25,584 nucleotides of DNA, from assembly GCA_034180005.1 (NCBI GenBank), contig JAXFPC010000055.1, positions 1 through 25,584 on the forward strand. The letters are read 5' to 3'. Below, piece after piece: positions 13,678-22,126 of this stretch. The notes beneath the pieces are model-generated. The model was not told the origin of the DNA. It worked only from the letters and a program-made list of their open reading frames with translations, and did no database searches. This stretch comes from JAXFPC01 sp034180005. Its GTDB lineage: Bacteria > Bacillota > Negativicutes > Acidaminococcales > Acidaminococcaceae. The stretch's first letter is position 1. Each line of letters begins with the position of its first letter. The position numbers and the translations under genes were made by a program.

Positions 13678-16221
13678 ATGGAAGAACGCTACAGTGAAGA
13701 GTTAAAAGAAATATTGAATGCGGCGCAGCAGCAGGCTGTTATGAATTATCATCAGGAATTGACCACGGCTCACGTGGTTGTCGCTTTATGCGGCAGCGAA
13801 GGTTTTTTTAGGTATCTGCTGCAAAATCTCAGTGTTGATGCAGCGGCATTTGAATCCGAGGCAAAGGCGCTGGTGCAAAAACTTCCGTCCGTAAAGGGTC
13901 AGGACAGACAGCTTATGATGGGGACAGGTTTTGCCAGGGTATTGGCAATCGTCAATCAAAAGTCACAGGGTGATATTACTTTGGGGGAACTGACGGCAAC
14001 GATAGCTTCAGACGGCGACAGTGACGTTGTAAGTCTTTTCCGTAAGTACGGTATCACAAAAAGCAAAGTGGATGCGCTCTACGCACAATATTTGCAAAGT
14101 GCGGGAAATGAGGAAACGAAGAGAACTTTGGAAAAATACGGACAGGATCTTACAGCTAAAGCCAGAGACGGCAAATTGGATCCGGTTATAGGAAGAGATG
14201 AAGAAATTCGCAGAGTGATTGAAATTCTTTCTCGGCGCAAGAAGAACAATCCCGTGCTCATCGGCGAGCCAGGCGTAGGTAAAACCGCCATTGCGGAAGG
14301 TTTGGCTCGGCGTATTGTTGCAGGTGACGTTCCGGAAAACCTGAAAAATAAAACTCTGTATTCTTTGGACTTGGCGGCTTTGGTAGCCGGGGCGAAATTT
14401 CGCGGCGAATTTGAAGAGCGTTTGAAGAAAGTGCTCAAAGCTGTCAGCGACAGCGCCGGACAAATAATCATGTTCATTGACGAACTGCATACTGTAGTGG
14501 GCGCGGGAGCGGCAGAAGGAGCGATGGATGCCGGTAATATTTTAAAACCTATGCTGGCGCGCGGTGAACTGCGTTGCATCGGTGCCACTACTCTTAACGA
14601 ATATCGTAAGCATATTGAGAAAGACAGTGCGTTGGAAAGACGTTTTCAGCCGGTGATGGTTAAACAGCCGGGGGTGGAGGATACCATATCAATCCTGCGC
14701 GGTTTGCGCGAACGTTATGAAGTGCACCACGGTGTGCGCATTAAGGATGCTGCTCTGGTTGCGGCTGCAGTTCTTTCCAATCGCTATATTAATGACCGTT
14801 TCCTGCCGGACAAAGCGATAGATCTGGTTGATGAAGCTGCAGCTCGCCTTCGTACTGAAATAGATTCTCTGCCGGCGGAACTTGACGAGAGTAAACGTCG
14901 CATCATGCAGCTGGAGATAGAAGCGCAGGCTTTGAGCAAGGAAAACGATGAGCAGTCCAAGGATCGTCTGTCCAAACTGGAAGAGGAGCTGACCAAGCTG
15001 CGCCGGGAAAATGAGGAGCTTGTAAAGCGGTGGGATGCGGAAAAGTCGGCTATCGCCGGAGTGAGGGAAGTCAAAAAAGAAATCGATGCCGTCAAATCGG
15101 CTATGGAACAGGCGGAAAGGGATTATGATCTCAACAAACTGGCCGAGTTGAAGTACGGGCGTCTGCCGGAGCTGCAGAAAGAATTGGCTCGTCTTTCGGA
15201 AAAAGATAGCAAAGATAATGAGAGCGTCCTTTTGAAAGAAGAGGTTGATGAAGATGATATCGCAAGAGTCGTAAGTACCTGGACAGGTATACCGGTCGCC
15301 AGATTGAGCGGCGGGGAGAGAGATAAACTTGTTCATTTGGAGGAAATACTTCACCAACGTGTCGTAGGTCAGGACGAAGCTGTTAAGGCGGTGAGCGAAG
15401 CTGTTATAAGAGCTAGGGCGGGTATTAAGGATCCGTCGCGCCCCATAGGTTCGTTTATTTTCCTGGGCCCAACCGGCGTCGGCAAAACGGAGCTGGCTAA
15501 AACTTTAGCCGAGGTATTGTTTGATGATGAACGCAATATGGTGCGCATCGACATGAGCGAATATATGGAGAAGCACACAGTGTCGCGTTTGATAGGTGCG
15601 CCTCCGGGTTATGTAGGTTATGATGAAGGAGGGCAGTTGACAGAAGCCGTACGTCGTCATCCTTACAGCGTAATTCTTTTGGATGAGATCGAAAAAGCGC
15701 ACGCCGATGTTTTCAACGTGTTACTGCAAATGCTCGATGACGGTCGTTTAACAGACGGACAGGGTCGCAGTGTAGATTTTAAAAATACGCTGATCATCAT
15801 GACCAGTAATTTGGGCAGCGGCGAAATCATGCATCAGCAAGGCAACATTGACCGTCAGCAGATGCAACAGCTGTTGATGAATTTCTTTAGACCGGAATTC
15901 CTCAACAGGGTGGACGATATAGTTGTGTTCAAACCTTTGCAGCCTGAGCAGATCAAGGATATCGTCAAGCTGATTTTAAGTGAGCTTGATGCTCGACTCA
16001 ACAAACAGCTTGAGCTTAAACTGACTGCTTCGGACGAAGCCGTAGCATATTTGGCGACTGCGGGTTTTGATCCTGCTTTCGGTGCGCGCCCGTTGAAACG
16101 TTTAATCGTACACACGGTTGAAAATATTTTAGGTCGCAGGATAGTGGCCGGTACTATCAAAGCCGGCGATGAAGCGCAGGTAGTGCTTAAAGACGGCAGC
16201 ATAGATGTTGTTTTAAAATAA
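13678..16221 (+). CDS. clpB: ATP-dependent disaggregase ClpB
   Basis: 847 residues, ATG at 13678 with a very strong AAGGAGGTG (13662-13670). Hexameric AAA+ protein that pulls polypeptides out of aggregates together with DnaK. Domains: N-terminal domain (about 1-145); first AAA+ with Walker A GEPGVGKT (196-203) and Walker B MFIDELHTVVGAG; a coiled-coil middle domain (about 400-530, rich in E/K/L) that identifies ClpB rather than ClpA or ClpC; second AAA+ with GPTGVGKT (597-604), VILLDEIEKAH and a sensor-2 GARPLKR. The family's usual length is about 850-870. It is a single-gene unit between its promoter and terminator, divergent from lrgA. Confidence 0.97.
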   Translation: MEERYSEELKEILNAAQQQAVMNYHQELTTAHVVVALCGSEGFFRYLLQNLSVDAAAFESEAKALVQKLPSVKGQDRQLMMGTGFARVLAIVNQKSQGDITLGELTATIASDGDSDVVSLFRKYGITKSKVDALYAQYLQSAGNEETKRTLEKYGQDLTAKARDGKLDPVIGRDEEIRRVIEILSRRKKNNPVLIGEPGVGKTAIAEGLARRIVAGDVPENLKNKTLYSLDLAALVAGAKFRGEFEERLKKVLKAVSDSAGQIIMFIDELHTVVGAGAAEGAMDAGNILKPMLARGELRCIGATTLNEYRKHIEKDSALERRFQPVMVKQPGVEDTISILRGLRERYEVHHGVRIKDAALVAAAVLSNRYINDRFLPDKAIDLVDEAAARLRTEIDSLPAELDESKRRIMQLEIEAQALSKENDEQSKDRLSKLEEELTKLRRENEELVKRWDAEKSAIAGVREVKKEIDAVKSAMEQAERDYDLNKLAELKYGRLPELQKELARLSEKDSKDNESVLLKEEVDEDDIARVVSTWTGIPVARLSGGERDKLVHLEEILHQRVVGQDEAVKAVSEAVIRARAGIKDPSRPIGSFIFLGPTGVGKTELAKTLAEVLFDDERNMVRIDMSEYMEKHTVSRLIGAPPGYVGYDEGGQLTEAVRRHPYSVILLDEIEKAHADVFNVLLQMLDDGRLTDGQGRSVDFKNTLIIMTSNLGSGEIMHQQGNIDRQQMQQLLMNFFRPEFLNRVDDIVVFKPLQPEQIKDIVKLILSELDARLNKQLELKLTASDEAVAYLATAGFDPAFGARPLKRLIVHTVENILGRRIVAGTIKAGDEAQVVLKDGSIDVVLK

Positions 16222-16237
16222 AATTCGCAGGTAAAGT

Positions 16238-16275
16238 AAAGTACGGCAGCTTTATAGCTGCCGTACTTTTTATGC
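16238..16275 (+). terminator. clpB terminator
   Basis: 14-bp perfect stem AAAGTACGGCAGCT (16238-16251) with its complement (16256-16269), TTAT loop, followed by T-rich sequence. Confidence 0.9.
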
Positions 16276-16359
16276 ATCTTTCGGTAGAGAGTTCTGAAGA
16301 AGACGAAATTTTTGGCGGTGCAGCTTGTCATACAATACAATTAGACTTCTTTGTTTATA

Positions 16360-16403
16360 AAAACCGAACGATATTTACATAAACTGTTAAAAAGTTCACA
16401 ACT
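16360..16403 (+). promoter_or_regulatory. Possible PurBox pair upstream of purE
   Basis: AAAACCGAACGAT (16360-16372) fits the B. subtilis PurBox AWWWCCGAACWWT at 12 of 13 places. An inverted, poorer copy AAAGTTCACAACT (16391-16403, about 10 of 13) lies 18 nt downstream, near the 16-17 nt spacing known for PurR sites. The pair ends 3 nt before the -35 box. Confidence 0.4.
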
Positions 16404-16406
16404 TCA

Positions 16407-16435
16407 TTGACATGTATGGCGGCGATTGATAGAAT
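16407..16435 (+). promoter_or_regulatory. Promoter of the pur operon
   Basis: Perfect TTGACA (16407-16412), 17-nt spacer, TAGAAT (16430-16435). Predicted start about 16442, leaving a leader near 68 nt in which no purine riboswitch is visible. Confidence 0.8.
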
Positions 16436-16509
16436 ATGAAATATAAAGTTCTGAATAAGTCAGTATAGTTTTTAATTGCTGCATGTATTCAATAGAGCGG
16501 AGGGATCGT

Positions 16510-17007
16510 ATGAAAGTAGCAATAATCATGGGAAGTAATTCCGATTGGCCGATTTTGGAGCCGGCGGAGAAAACATTGCGAAATTTCGGAGTAGATGTTG
16601 AGGTGGTTGTAGCTTCGGCTCACCGCACGCCGGACAAGGTTCATGAATTTGCCTCCGGATCGCGTGAACGCGGAGTGGAAGTAATAATCGCCGCCGCCGG
16701 AGCTGCAGCTCATTTGGGCGGAGTTATTGCTGCTTATACGACTTTGCCGGTTATCGGCATACCTGTTAATGCTACTCCTTTGAACGGTATGGATTCTTTG
16801 TTGAGTTTTGTACAGATGCCGTCAGGCATACCTGTTGCGACGATGGCTATCAACGGAGCGAAGAACGCCGCTTTGTTCGCGGTGCAGATTTTAGCCGGCA
16901 AATATCCGGAGCTGGTGGAAAAGCTGGCAGAAGACAGACGTAAGATGCGTGAAGAAGTTAAGCTTAAAGGCGAAAAATTGGCTGCGTTAAGAGCCGAGTC
17001 AGAATAA
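16510..17007 (+). CDS. purE: N5-carboxyaminoimidazole ribonucleotide mutase
   Basis: 165 residues. An ATG at 16483 also opens the frame, but GCGGAGGG (16497-16504) precedes ATG 16510, and the protein then starts MKVAIIMGSNSDW as in the family. Key stretches are MGSNSDWPIL (7-16), ASAHRTPD (41-48) with the catalytic histidine, AAAGAAAHLGGVIAAYT and GIPVATMAING. It carries out the carboxylation/rearrangement that makes CAIR. No purK lies next to it, so either purK is elsewhere or the enzyme uses CO2 directly (class II); this cannot be settled here. First gene of the pur operon, 20 nt before purF. Confidence 0.95.
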   Translation: MKVAIIMGSNSDWPILEPAEKTLRNFGVDVEVVVASAHRTPDKVHEFASGSRERGVEVIIAAAGAAAHLGGVIAAYTTLPVIGIPVNATPLNGMDSLLSFVQMPSGIPVATMAINGAKNAALFAVQILAGKYPELVEKLAEDRRKMREEVKLKGEKLAALRAESE

Positions 17008-17027
17008 AAAGCAAGAGGAGAAATATT

Positions 17028-18467
17028 GTGGAAGATTTTCTTAATGAAGATAAATTGCATGAAGAGTGCGGCGTTTTCGGAATCTACAGTCACGGAGAAG
17101 ATGTGGCGCTTAACACATACTGGGGACTTTTTGCTTTGCAGCACAGAGGTCAGGAAAGCACCGGCATAGTTGTTGCCGACGGAAACTCCATGAAAATAAA
17201 AAAAGGTATGGGATTGGTAGCTGACGTTTTTAAGGATGGTGTTTCCGACTTAAAAGGTCATGCCGCCATAGGGCACGTAAGATATTCTACTACGGGAGCC
17301 AGCATGTCCTACAATATCCAACCGTTGAAGGTGTTCTTTGACGGCGGCAATCTCGCTTTAAGTCACAACGGCAACCTCACCAACGCCGGTCGCTTAAGAG
17401 AACAGCTTTCCAAAGACGGAGCAATTTTTACCACCACTGTGGATACGGAGGTAGTTTTGAGTTTGATTGCTCGCAGTCCGCGCGCTACTATAGAGGAACG
17501 CATCGCGGAGGCGGTGAACAAAATTAAAGGCGCTTTTGCTATTTTATTTCTTACCGATAAAAAACTTATTGCCGTTCGCGATCCGTACGGATTCAGACCG
17601 TTGGTATTGGGAAAAACTGAAAACGGATGGTGCGTAGCTTCGGAATCTTGCGCGTTTGATTTGGTAGGTGCGGAACTGGTTCGCGATGTTAAACCGGGAG
17701 AAATGATAATCATCGACAGCGATAACGCCGAACCGCAATCTTGCATGTGGGCAGAAGACATGCCTGAGAAAAGCGCGCATTGCGTGTTCGAATACGTTTA
17801 TTTTGCGCGTAACGACAGTACGATAGACAGTCAGCCGGTATATGATGCCCGCATTAATATGGGTCGGGAACTGGCGAAAGAGACTAAGGATGTCAAAGCT
17901 GATATAGTCATATCTGTTCCTGATTCGGGAACGCCTGCGGCGATAGGTTATTCTATGGAATCGGGCGTACCGTTTATGGAGGGTCTTACCAAAAATCGTT
18001 ATGTCGGACGTACTTTCATTCAGCCTACGCAAAAACAGAGAGCCAACGCTGTGCGTTTGAAACTGAATCCTGTTGCCAGTGTAGTCAAAGGTAAGTCGGT
18101 TGTCATGGTGGATGACTCCATCGTGCGTGGGACTACCAGCGGTAAAATCGTTAAGCTGCTTAAAGAAGCTGGCGCAAGAGAGGTGCATGTATGTATATCT
18201 TCGCCGCCCGTTACAGACAGCTGTTATTACGGAATCGATACATCCGAGCGCAAAGAACTGATTGCTGCCAGCAGTTCTACGGAAGAAATTTGTCGATTCA
18301 TCGGAGCTGACAGCCTGCACTATATTTCTCTTGAAGGAATGAAGCGAGCTATCAGTGACATAAAGCAGGAAAATTTATGCTGCGCGTGCTTCAGCGCAGG
18401 TTATCCGGATAAAGCTGATGAAGTTATAGGGCAGGAACCTGAACAGAGAGGTGAGGACTATGTGTAA
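17028..18467 (+). CDS. purF: Amidophosphoribosyltransferase, Fe-S type
   Basis: 479 residues, GTG start at 17028 with AGAGGAG (17014-17020). It makes 5-phosphoribosylamine from PRPP and glutamine, the committed step of purine synthesis. After a 13-residue propeptide comes the N-terminal nucleophile Cys14 (EECGVFGI), so maturation by cleavage is expected as in B. subtilis. The glutaminase part has HRGQESTGI and GHVRYSTTG; the PRTase part has VVMVDDSIVRGTTSGKIV, the PRPP loop. Cysteines in AHCVFEYVYFARND, EVHVCISSPP and NLCCACF match the places of the structural [4Fe-4S] ligands of the Bacillus-type enzyme. It overlaps purM by 8 nt. Confidence 0.96.
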   Translation: MEDFLNEDKLHEECGVFGIYSHGEDVALNTYWGLFALQHRGQESTGIVVADGNSMKIKKGMGLVADVFKDGVSDLKGHAAIGHVRYSTTGASMSYNIQPLKVFFDGGNLALSHNGNLTNAGRLREQLSKDGAIFTTTVDTEVVLSLIARSPRATIEERIAEAVNKIKGAFAILFLTDKKLIAVRDPYGFRPLVLGKTENGWCVASESCAFDLVGAELVRDVKPGEMIIIDSDNAEPQSCMWAEDMPEKSAHCVFEYVYFARNDSTIDSQPVYDARINMGRELAKETKDVKADIVISVPDSGTPAAIGYSMESGVPFMEGLTKNRYVGRTFIQPTQKQRANAVRLKLNPVASVVKGKSVVMVDDSIVRGTTSGKIVKLLKEAGAREVHVCISSPPVTDSCYYGIDTSERKELIAASSSTEEICRFIGADSLHYISLEGMKRAISDIKQENLCCACFSAGYPDKADEVIGQEPEQRGEDYV

Positions 18468-19521
18468 CGACAAGACGCGATTGACATATGCTGATGCAGG
18501 CGTGGATATTGATGCCGGCAACAAGGCTGTTGAGTTAATGAAAGAGGGTGTACGTTCTACGTACAGACCGGAAGTTATGGGTGACCTGGGCGGCTTCGGC
18601 GGCTTATTCGCTTTGGATATTGCCAAATATAATGAACCGGTGCTTGTTTCCGGGACGGACGGAGTCGGCACTAAACTCAAGCTGGCCTTTATGGCTGATA
18701 AACATGACACTATAGGTCAGGATGCCGTTGCCATGTGTGTGAATGATATTCTTGTACAGGGAGCGGAACCGCTGTTCTTTTTGGATTATATAGCAGTAGA
18801 TAAAGTTGATGCGGGCAAAGTTGCAACTATCGTGAACGGAGTGGCGGCAGCCTGTAAGGAATCCGGCTGCGCTTTGATTGGCGGAGAGACTGCAGAGATG
18901 GCCGGTTTTTATTCCAAGGGCGAATATGATATTGCCGGATTTTGCGTAGGCGTTGTTGATAAAAGCAAGATGATAACCGGTTCTAAGGTGAAATCCGGAG
19001 ATATATTGCTGGGACTGCCATCCAGCGGAGTTCATTCCAACGGTTTTTCGCTGGTGAGAAAAATTTGCTTTGAAAAAATGAGTTATACTATGGATACAGT
19101 GGTGCCGGAGTTCGGAGGAACTTTGGGCGATGAATTACTTAAACCTACGCGCTTGTATCCCAAAGTTTGCCTGCCTTTGATAGATAAATTCGATCTTCAC
19201 GGGATGGTGCATATCACCGGCGGCGGCTTCTATGAAAATATTCCGCGCGTGCTTCCGGCGGATTGCAACGCAGTTGTTGATGCCGCAGCGTGGGAGATCC
19301 CTGTCGTATTCAGTAAGCTGCAGGAGTGGGGAAATGTATCCTGGGAAGAAATGTATCGTACTTTCAATATGGGTGTGGGCATGGTGCTAGTTGTGGATGA
19401 GAATGAGGCTGAAGCAGTGAGAGAGCATTTGCGCGCTTGCGGTGAAAGCTTCATAGAGCTAGGCGAAGTGGTCAAAGGGTCCGGAAAAACCATTATGAAA
19501 GGCGGCGTCTTCGGTGCGTAA
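18460..19521 (+). CDS. purM: Phosphoribosylformylglycinamidine cyclo-ligase (AIR synthetase)
   Basis: 353 residues starting at ATG 18460, 6 nt after GAGGTG (18448-18453) inside the purF end; an in-frame GTG at 18451 is the alternative but sits on the ribosome site itself. It closes FGAM to AIR using ATP. Family stretches: LTYADAGVDIDAGNKAV, GDLGGFGGLFALD, VSGTDGVGTKLKLAF, GQDAVAMCVNDILVQGAEPLFFLDY, GGETAEMAGFY, GLPSSGVHSNGFSLVR and HITGGGFYENIPRVLP. The length is typical. It overlaps purF by 8 nt and purN by 8 nt, so the three genes are likely translated in a coupled way. Confidence 0.96.
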   Translation: MCNDKTRLTYADAGVDIDAGNKAVELMKEGVRSTYRPEVMGDLGGFGGLFALDIAKYNEPVLVSGTDGVGTKLKLAFMADKHDTIGQDAVAMCVNDILVQGAEPLFFLDYIAVDKVDAGKVATIVNGVAAACKESGCALIGGETAEMAGFYSKGEYDIAGFCVGVVDKSKMITGSKVKSGDILLGLPSSGVHSNGFSLVRKICFEKMSYTMDTVVPEFGGTLGDELLKPTRLYPKVCLPLIDKFDLHGMVHITGGGFYENIPRVLPADCNAVVDAAAWEIPVVFSKLQEWGNVSWEEMYRTFNMGVGMVLVVDENEAEAVREHLRACGESFIELGEVVKGSGKTIMKGGVFGA

Positions 19522-20119
19522 AATTGGAGTGCTGGTAAGCGGTAGAGGAAGTAATCTGCAAGCTGTCATAGACAGAATCGCCGACGGTTTTCTCCAGCTG
19601 GAAATTGCCGTTGTCATCAGTGATAATCCTGGCGCTTACGCTTTGCAACGTGCCGCGGATGTCGGCATAAAAGCTGTGGCTGTCGACAGAAGTCTTTACA
19701 GTGAACGGTGCGCTTTTGAGAGCGCCGTGGATGATATTTTGCGTGCTGAAGGCTGCGAAATGGTTGTTTTGGCCGGATTTATGCGTATCTTGAGTCCGGA
19801 TTTTGTAGGCGGATGGGAAAAGAAAATAATCAATATCCATCCGGCGCTGCTGCCGGCGTTTCCAGGACTGCACGCTCAGCGTCAGGCTTTGGAATACGGT
19901 GTTAAAGTAGCCGGCTGTACGGTGCATTTTGTTGATGCAGGTACGGACAGCGGTCCGATAATCCTGCAGAAAGTCGTCCCCGTTTTGGACGACGATGATG
20001 AAGATTCGCTCGCCGCGCGTATTTTGACGCAGGAACATGAGGCTTTGCCGGAGGCTTTGCGGCTGTGGTCGGAAAATAAGCTGAACGTTTGCGGGCGCAG
20101 AGTTAAGGTCAGCAACTGA
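19514..20119 (+). CDS. purN: Phosphoribosylglycinamide formyltransferase
   Basis: 201 residues, GTG start at 19514 inside the end of purM; only a weak AAAGGCGG precedes it, consistent with coupling to purM translation. It transfers formyl from 10-formyl-THF to GAR. The protein begins MRKIGVLVSGRGSNLQAVIDRI; the active site has Asn and His in NIHPALLPAFPG (about residues 98-109) and the aspartate in HFVDAGTDSGPII (about 138-150). Length and motifs are standard. The next gene starts after 71 nt, the largest gap within the pur cluster apart from that before guaB. Confidence 0.95.
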   Translation: MRKIGVLVSGRGSNLQAVIDRIADGFLQLEIAVVISDNPGAYALQRAADVGIKAVAVDRSLYSERCAFESAVDDILRAEGCEMVVLAGFMRILSPDFVGGWEKKIINIHPALLPAFPGLHAQRQALEYGVKVAGCTVHFVDAGTDSGPIILQKVVPVLDDDDEDSLAARILTQEHEALPEALRLWSENKLNVCGRRVKVSN

Positions 20120-20190
20120 CAGCGACGGAAGATTTGCTTAAAAGCGGAAAGATTATTATCAGCGCAGGTGTTTTTACGAGAGGTGCAAGC

Positions 20191-20784
20191 ATGAAAATTA
20201 AAAGGGCTTTATTGAGTGTTTCTGACAAGACAGGTATTGTTGAGTTGGCAAAATTTTTGCAAGATAACGGCGTGGAAATCATCTCTACCGGCGGAACGAT
20301 GAAAACGTTGCGGGATGCAGGCATATCCGTGACATATGTCAGCGATGTTACCGGATTTCCGGAAATTATGGACGGTCGTGTGAAAACTTTGAATCCAAAA
20401 ATACACGGAGCTATTTTGGCTGTGCGTGATAATCCGGAGCATATGGAAGCTCTCAGAGAACATGGTATCACTCCGATTGATTTGGTTGTGGTCAATCTCT
20501 ACCCTTTCCGTGAAACTGTAAGCAAACCGGGAGTAACCGAAGCGGAAGCTATTGAGAATATTGACATCGGAGGACCGGCTATGGTGCGCGCAGCGGCGAA
20601 GAATTTTAAAGATGTCGTGATTGTGACGTATCCTGAACGCTATGGAGAGCTGATGCAAATGTTGCGAGAAAACGGAGACATTGACGTGGCGATGCGCAAA
20701 AAACTTGCTGCGGAAGCCTTTGCTCATACCCACGAATACGATGGGATGATAAACAACTATTTGCGTTCTTCTTTCGATAAGTAA
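20191..20784 (+). CDS. purH: IMP cyclohydrolase, N-terminal half of PurH only
   Basis: 197 residues. Although the frame is open from 20134, GAGAGGTG (20178-20185) and the family start MKIKRALLSVSDKTG place the start at ATG 20191. This is the MGS-like IMP cyclohydrolase domain, which closes FAICAR to IMP: SVSDKTGIVELAKFL (9-23), IISTGGTMKTLRDAGI, DGRVKTLNPKIHGAIL (about 63-78), VVVNLYPFRETV and ENIDIGGPAMVRAAAKN. Bifunctional PurH proteins are about 510-530 residues with an AICAR transformylase domain after this point; here the frame ends just after AAEAFAHTHEYDGMINNYL, exactly at the domain border, and purD begins 15 nt later. There is no remnant of the transformylase, so a separate protein must supply it. 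Confidence 0.93.
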   Translation: MKIKRALLSVSDKTGIVELAKFLQDNGVEIISTGGTMKTLRDAGISVTYVSDVTGFPEIMDGRVKTLNPKIHGAILAVRDNPEHMEALREHGITPIDLVVVNLYPFRETVSKPGVTEAEAIENIDIGGPAMVRAAAKNFKDVVIVTYPERYGELMQMLRENGDIDVAMRKKLAAEAFAHTHEYDGMINNYLRSSFDK

Positions 20785-20799
20785 CGGAAAGGATATGTT

Positions 20800-22077
20800 A
20801 TGAAAATACTGTTGATCGGCAGCGGCGGTCGTGAGCACGCTTTGGCATGGAAATTGGCGCAAAGTTCTAATGTGGATGAAATTTTGGCGGCTCCGGGAAA
20901 TCCCGGCATCGCGCTTTTGGATAAGTGTAGCTGCATTGACCTTGATGTTGAAGATTATGATAAAGCTGCGGACTTCGCAGCGGCAAATAAAATAGATTTG
21001 ACAGTCGTAGGACCGGAAGCACCTCTCGTAGGAGGTATGGCTGATGTTTTCAGAGCCAGAGGATTGGCTGTTTTCGGCCCGCGTCGTGCCGCGGCTCAAT
21101 TGGAAGGCTCCAAAGCATTTTCCAAAAAGTTGATGGAAAAGTATAATATACCGACAGCGTTCTTCAAGATTTTTTCCGACGCGGAAACAGCTAAGGAGTT
21201 CATTAAGGAAAAGGGAGCTCCCATAGTAATCAAAGCTGACGGTTTAGCTGCCGGTAAGGGTGTCGTAGTTGCCATGACGGAAGCGGAAGCATTGGCGGCA
21301 GTAGATGAGATGATGTGCGATCATAAATTCGGTTCCGCCGGTACGAGAGTTGTCATTGAAGAATTTATGGAGGGTGAAGAAGCTTCTCTGTTAGCTTTTT
21401 CCGATGGCAAAACTGTCATTCCCATGGTGCCGTCCCAAGATCATAAACGTATTTACGATGATGATAAGGGACCCAATACCGGCGGCATGGGAACTTACGC
21501 TCCGGCTCCTGTTATGACCGATGCTTTGGTGGCGAAAGCGGTAAAGGTTGTGTTGGATCCTGTTATAAAAGCTATGCAGGCTGAAGGTACTCCTTATGAA
21601 GGTTGTCTCTACGCCGGGTTGATGATTAAGGGTGAAGATGTTAAAGTTGTTGAATTTAACTGTCGCTTCGGAGACCCGGAAACCCAAGTAGTTCTTCCGC
21701 TTTTAGAAGGTGATCTGGCGGAAATTATGATGGCTTGTGCTGCTGGAAAATTGGACGAGGTGGCGATAGACTGGAAGGATAAAGCTGCCGTGTGCGTTGT
21801 TCTGGCATCCGGAGGCTATCCGGAAGCGTATGCCAAGGGGTTGGAAATAGACGGAATCGCAGCTGCGGAGGAGAATGAAGCTGTAGTAGTGTTCCATGCA
21901 GGTACCGCTCTGAACAACGGTCGTACAGTCACCGCCGGCGGCAGAGTTTTGGGAGTGACTGCTGTGGGCACAGGCATAAGAGAAGCAAGGGATTCTGCTT
22001 ACGAAGCTGTGGGAAAAATTTCTTTCGCAAAAAAATATTTTCGTAAAGATATTGCATGGAGAGCTCTGAAGCGTTAA
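20800..22077 (+). CDS. purD: Phosphoribosylamine-glycine ligase (GAR synthetase)
   Basis: 425 residues, ATG at 20800 with GGAAAGGA (20786-20793). ATP-grasp ligase that joins glycine to 5-phosphoribosylamine. It begins MKILLIGSGGREHALAWKLAQS (family signature), followed by AAPGNPGI, VVGPEAPLVGGMADVFRARGL, FGPRRAAAQLEGSKAFSK, ATP-grasp IVIKADGLAAGKGVVVA (about 144-160), SQDHKRIYDDDKGPNTGGMGTYAPAP (about 207-232) and EFNCRFGDPETQVVLPLL. The length is normal. It is the last pur gene of the cluster; purC, purB, purL/Q/S and purK are not in the window. Confidence 0.97.
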   Translation: MKILLIGSGGREHALAWKLAQSSNVDEILAAPGNPGIALLDKCSCIDLDVEDYDKAADFAAANKIDLTVVGPEAPLVGGMADVFRARGLAVFGPRRAAAQLEGSKAFSKKLMEKYNIPTAFFKIFSDAETAKEFIKEKGAPIVIKADGLAAGKGVVVAMTEAEALAAVDEMMCDHKFGSAGTRVVIEEFMEGEEASLLAFSDGKTVIPMVPSQDHKRIYDDDKGPNTGGMGTYAPAPVMTDALVAKAVKVVLDPVIKAMQAEGTPYEGCLYAGLMIKGEDVKVVEFNCRFGDPETQVVLPLLEGDLAEIMMACAAGKLDEVAIDWKDKAAVCVVLASGGYPEAYAKGLEIDGIAAAEENEAVVVFHAGTALNNGRTVTAGGRVLGVTAVGTGIREARDSAYEAVGKISFAKKYFRKDIAWRALKR

Positions 22078-22126
22078 AATATACAGAATATAAATAAATG
22101 AATTTTAGAGAAAAGGGTGATGAAGA

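Noticed and set aside
20134..20190. Longer purH start adding 19 residues
   Set aside because: The family begins at MKIKRALLSVSDKTG, and GAGAGGTG at 20178-20185 serves ATG 20191.
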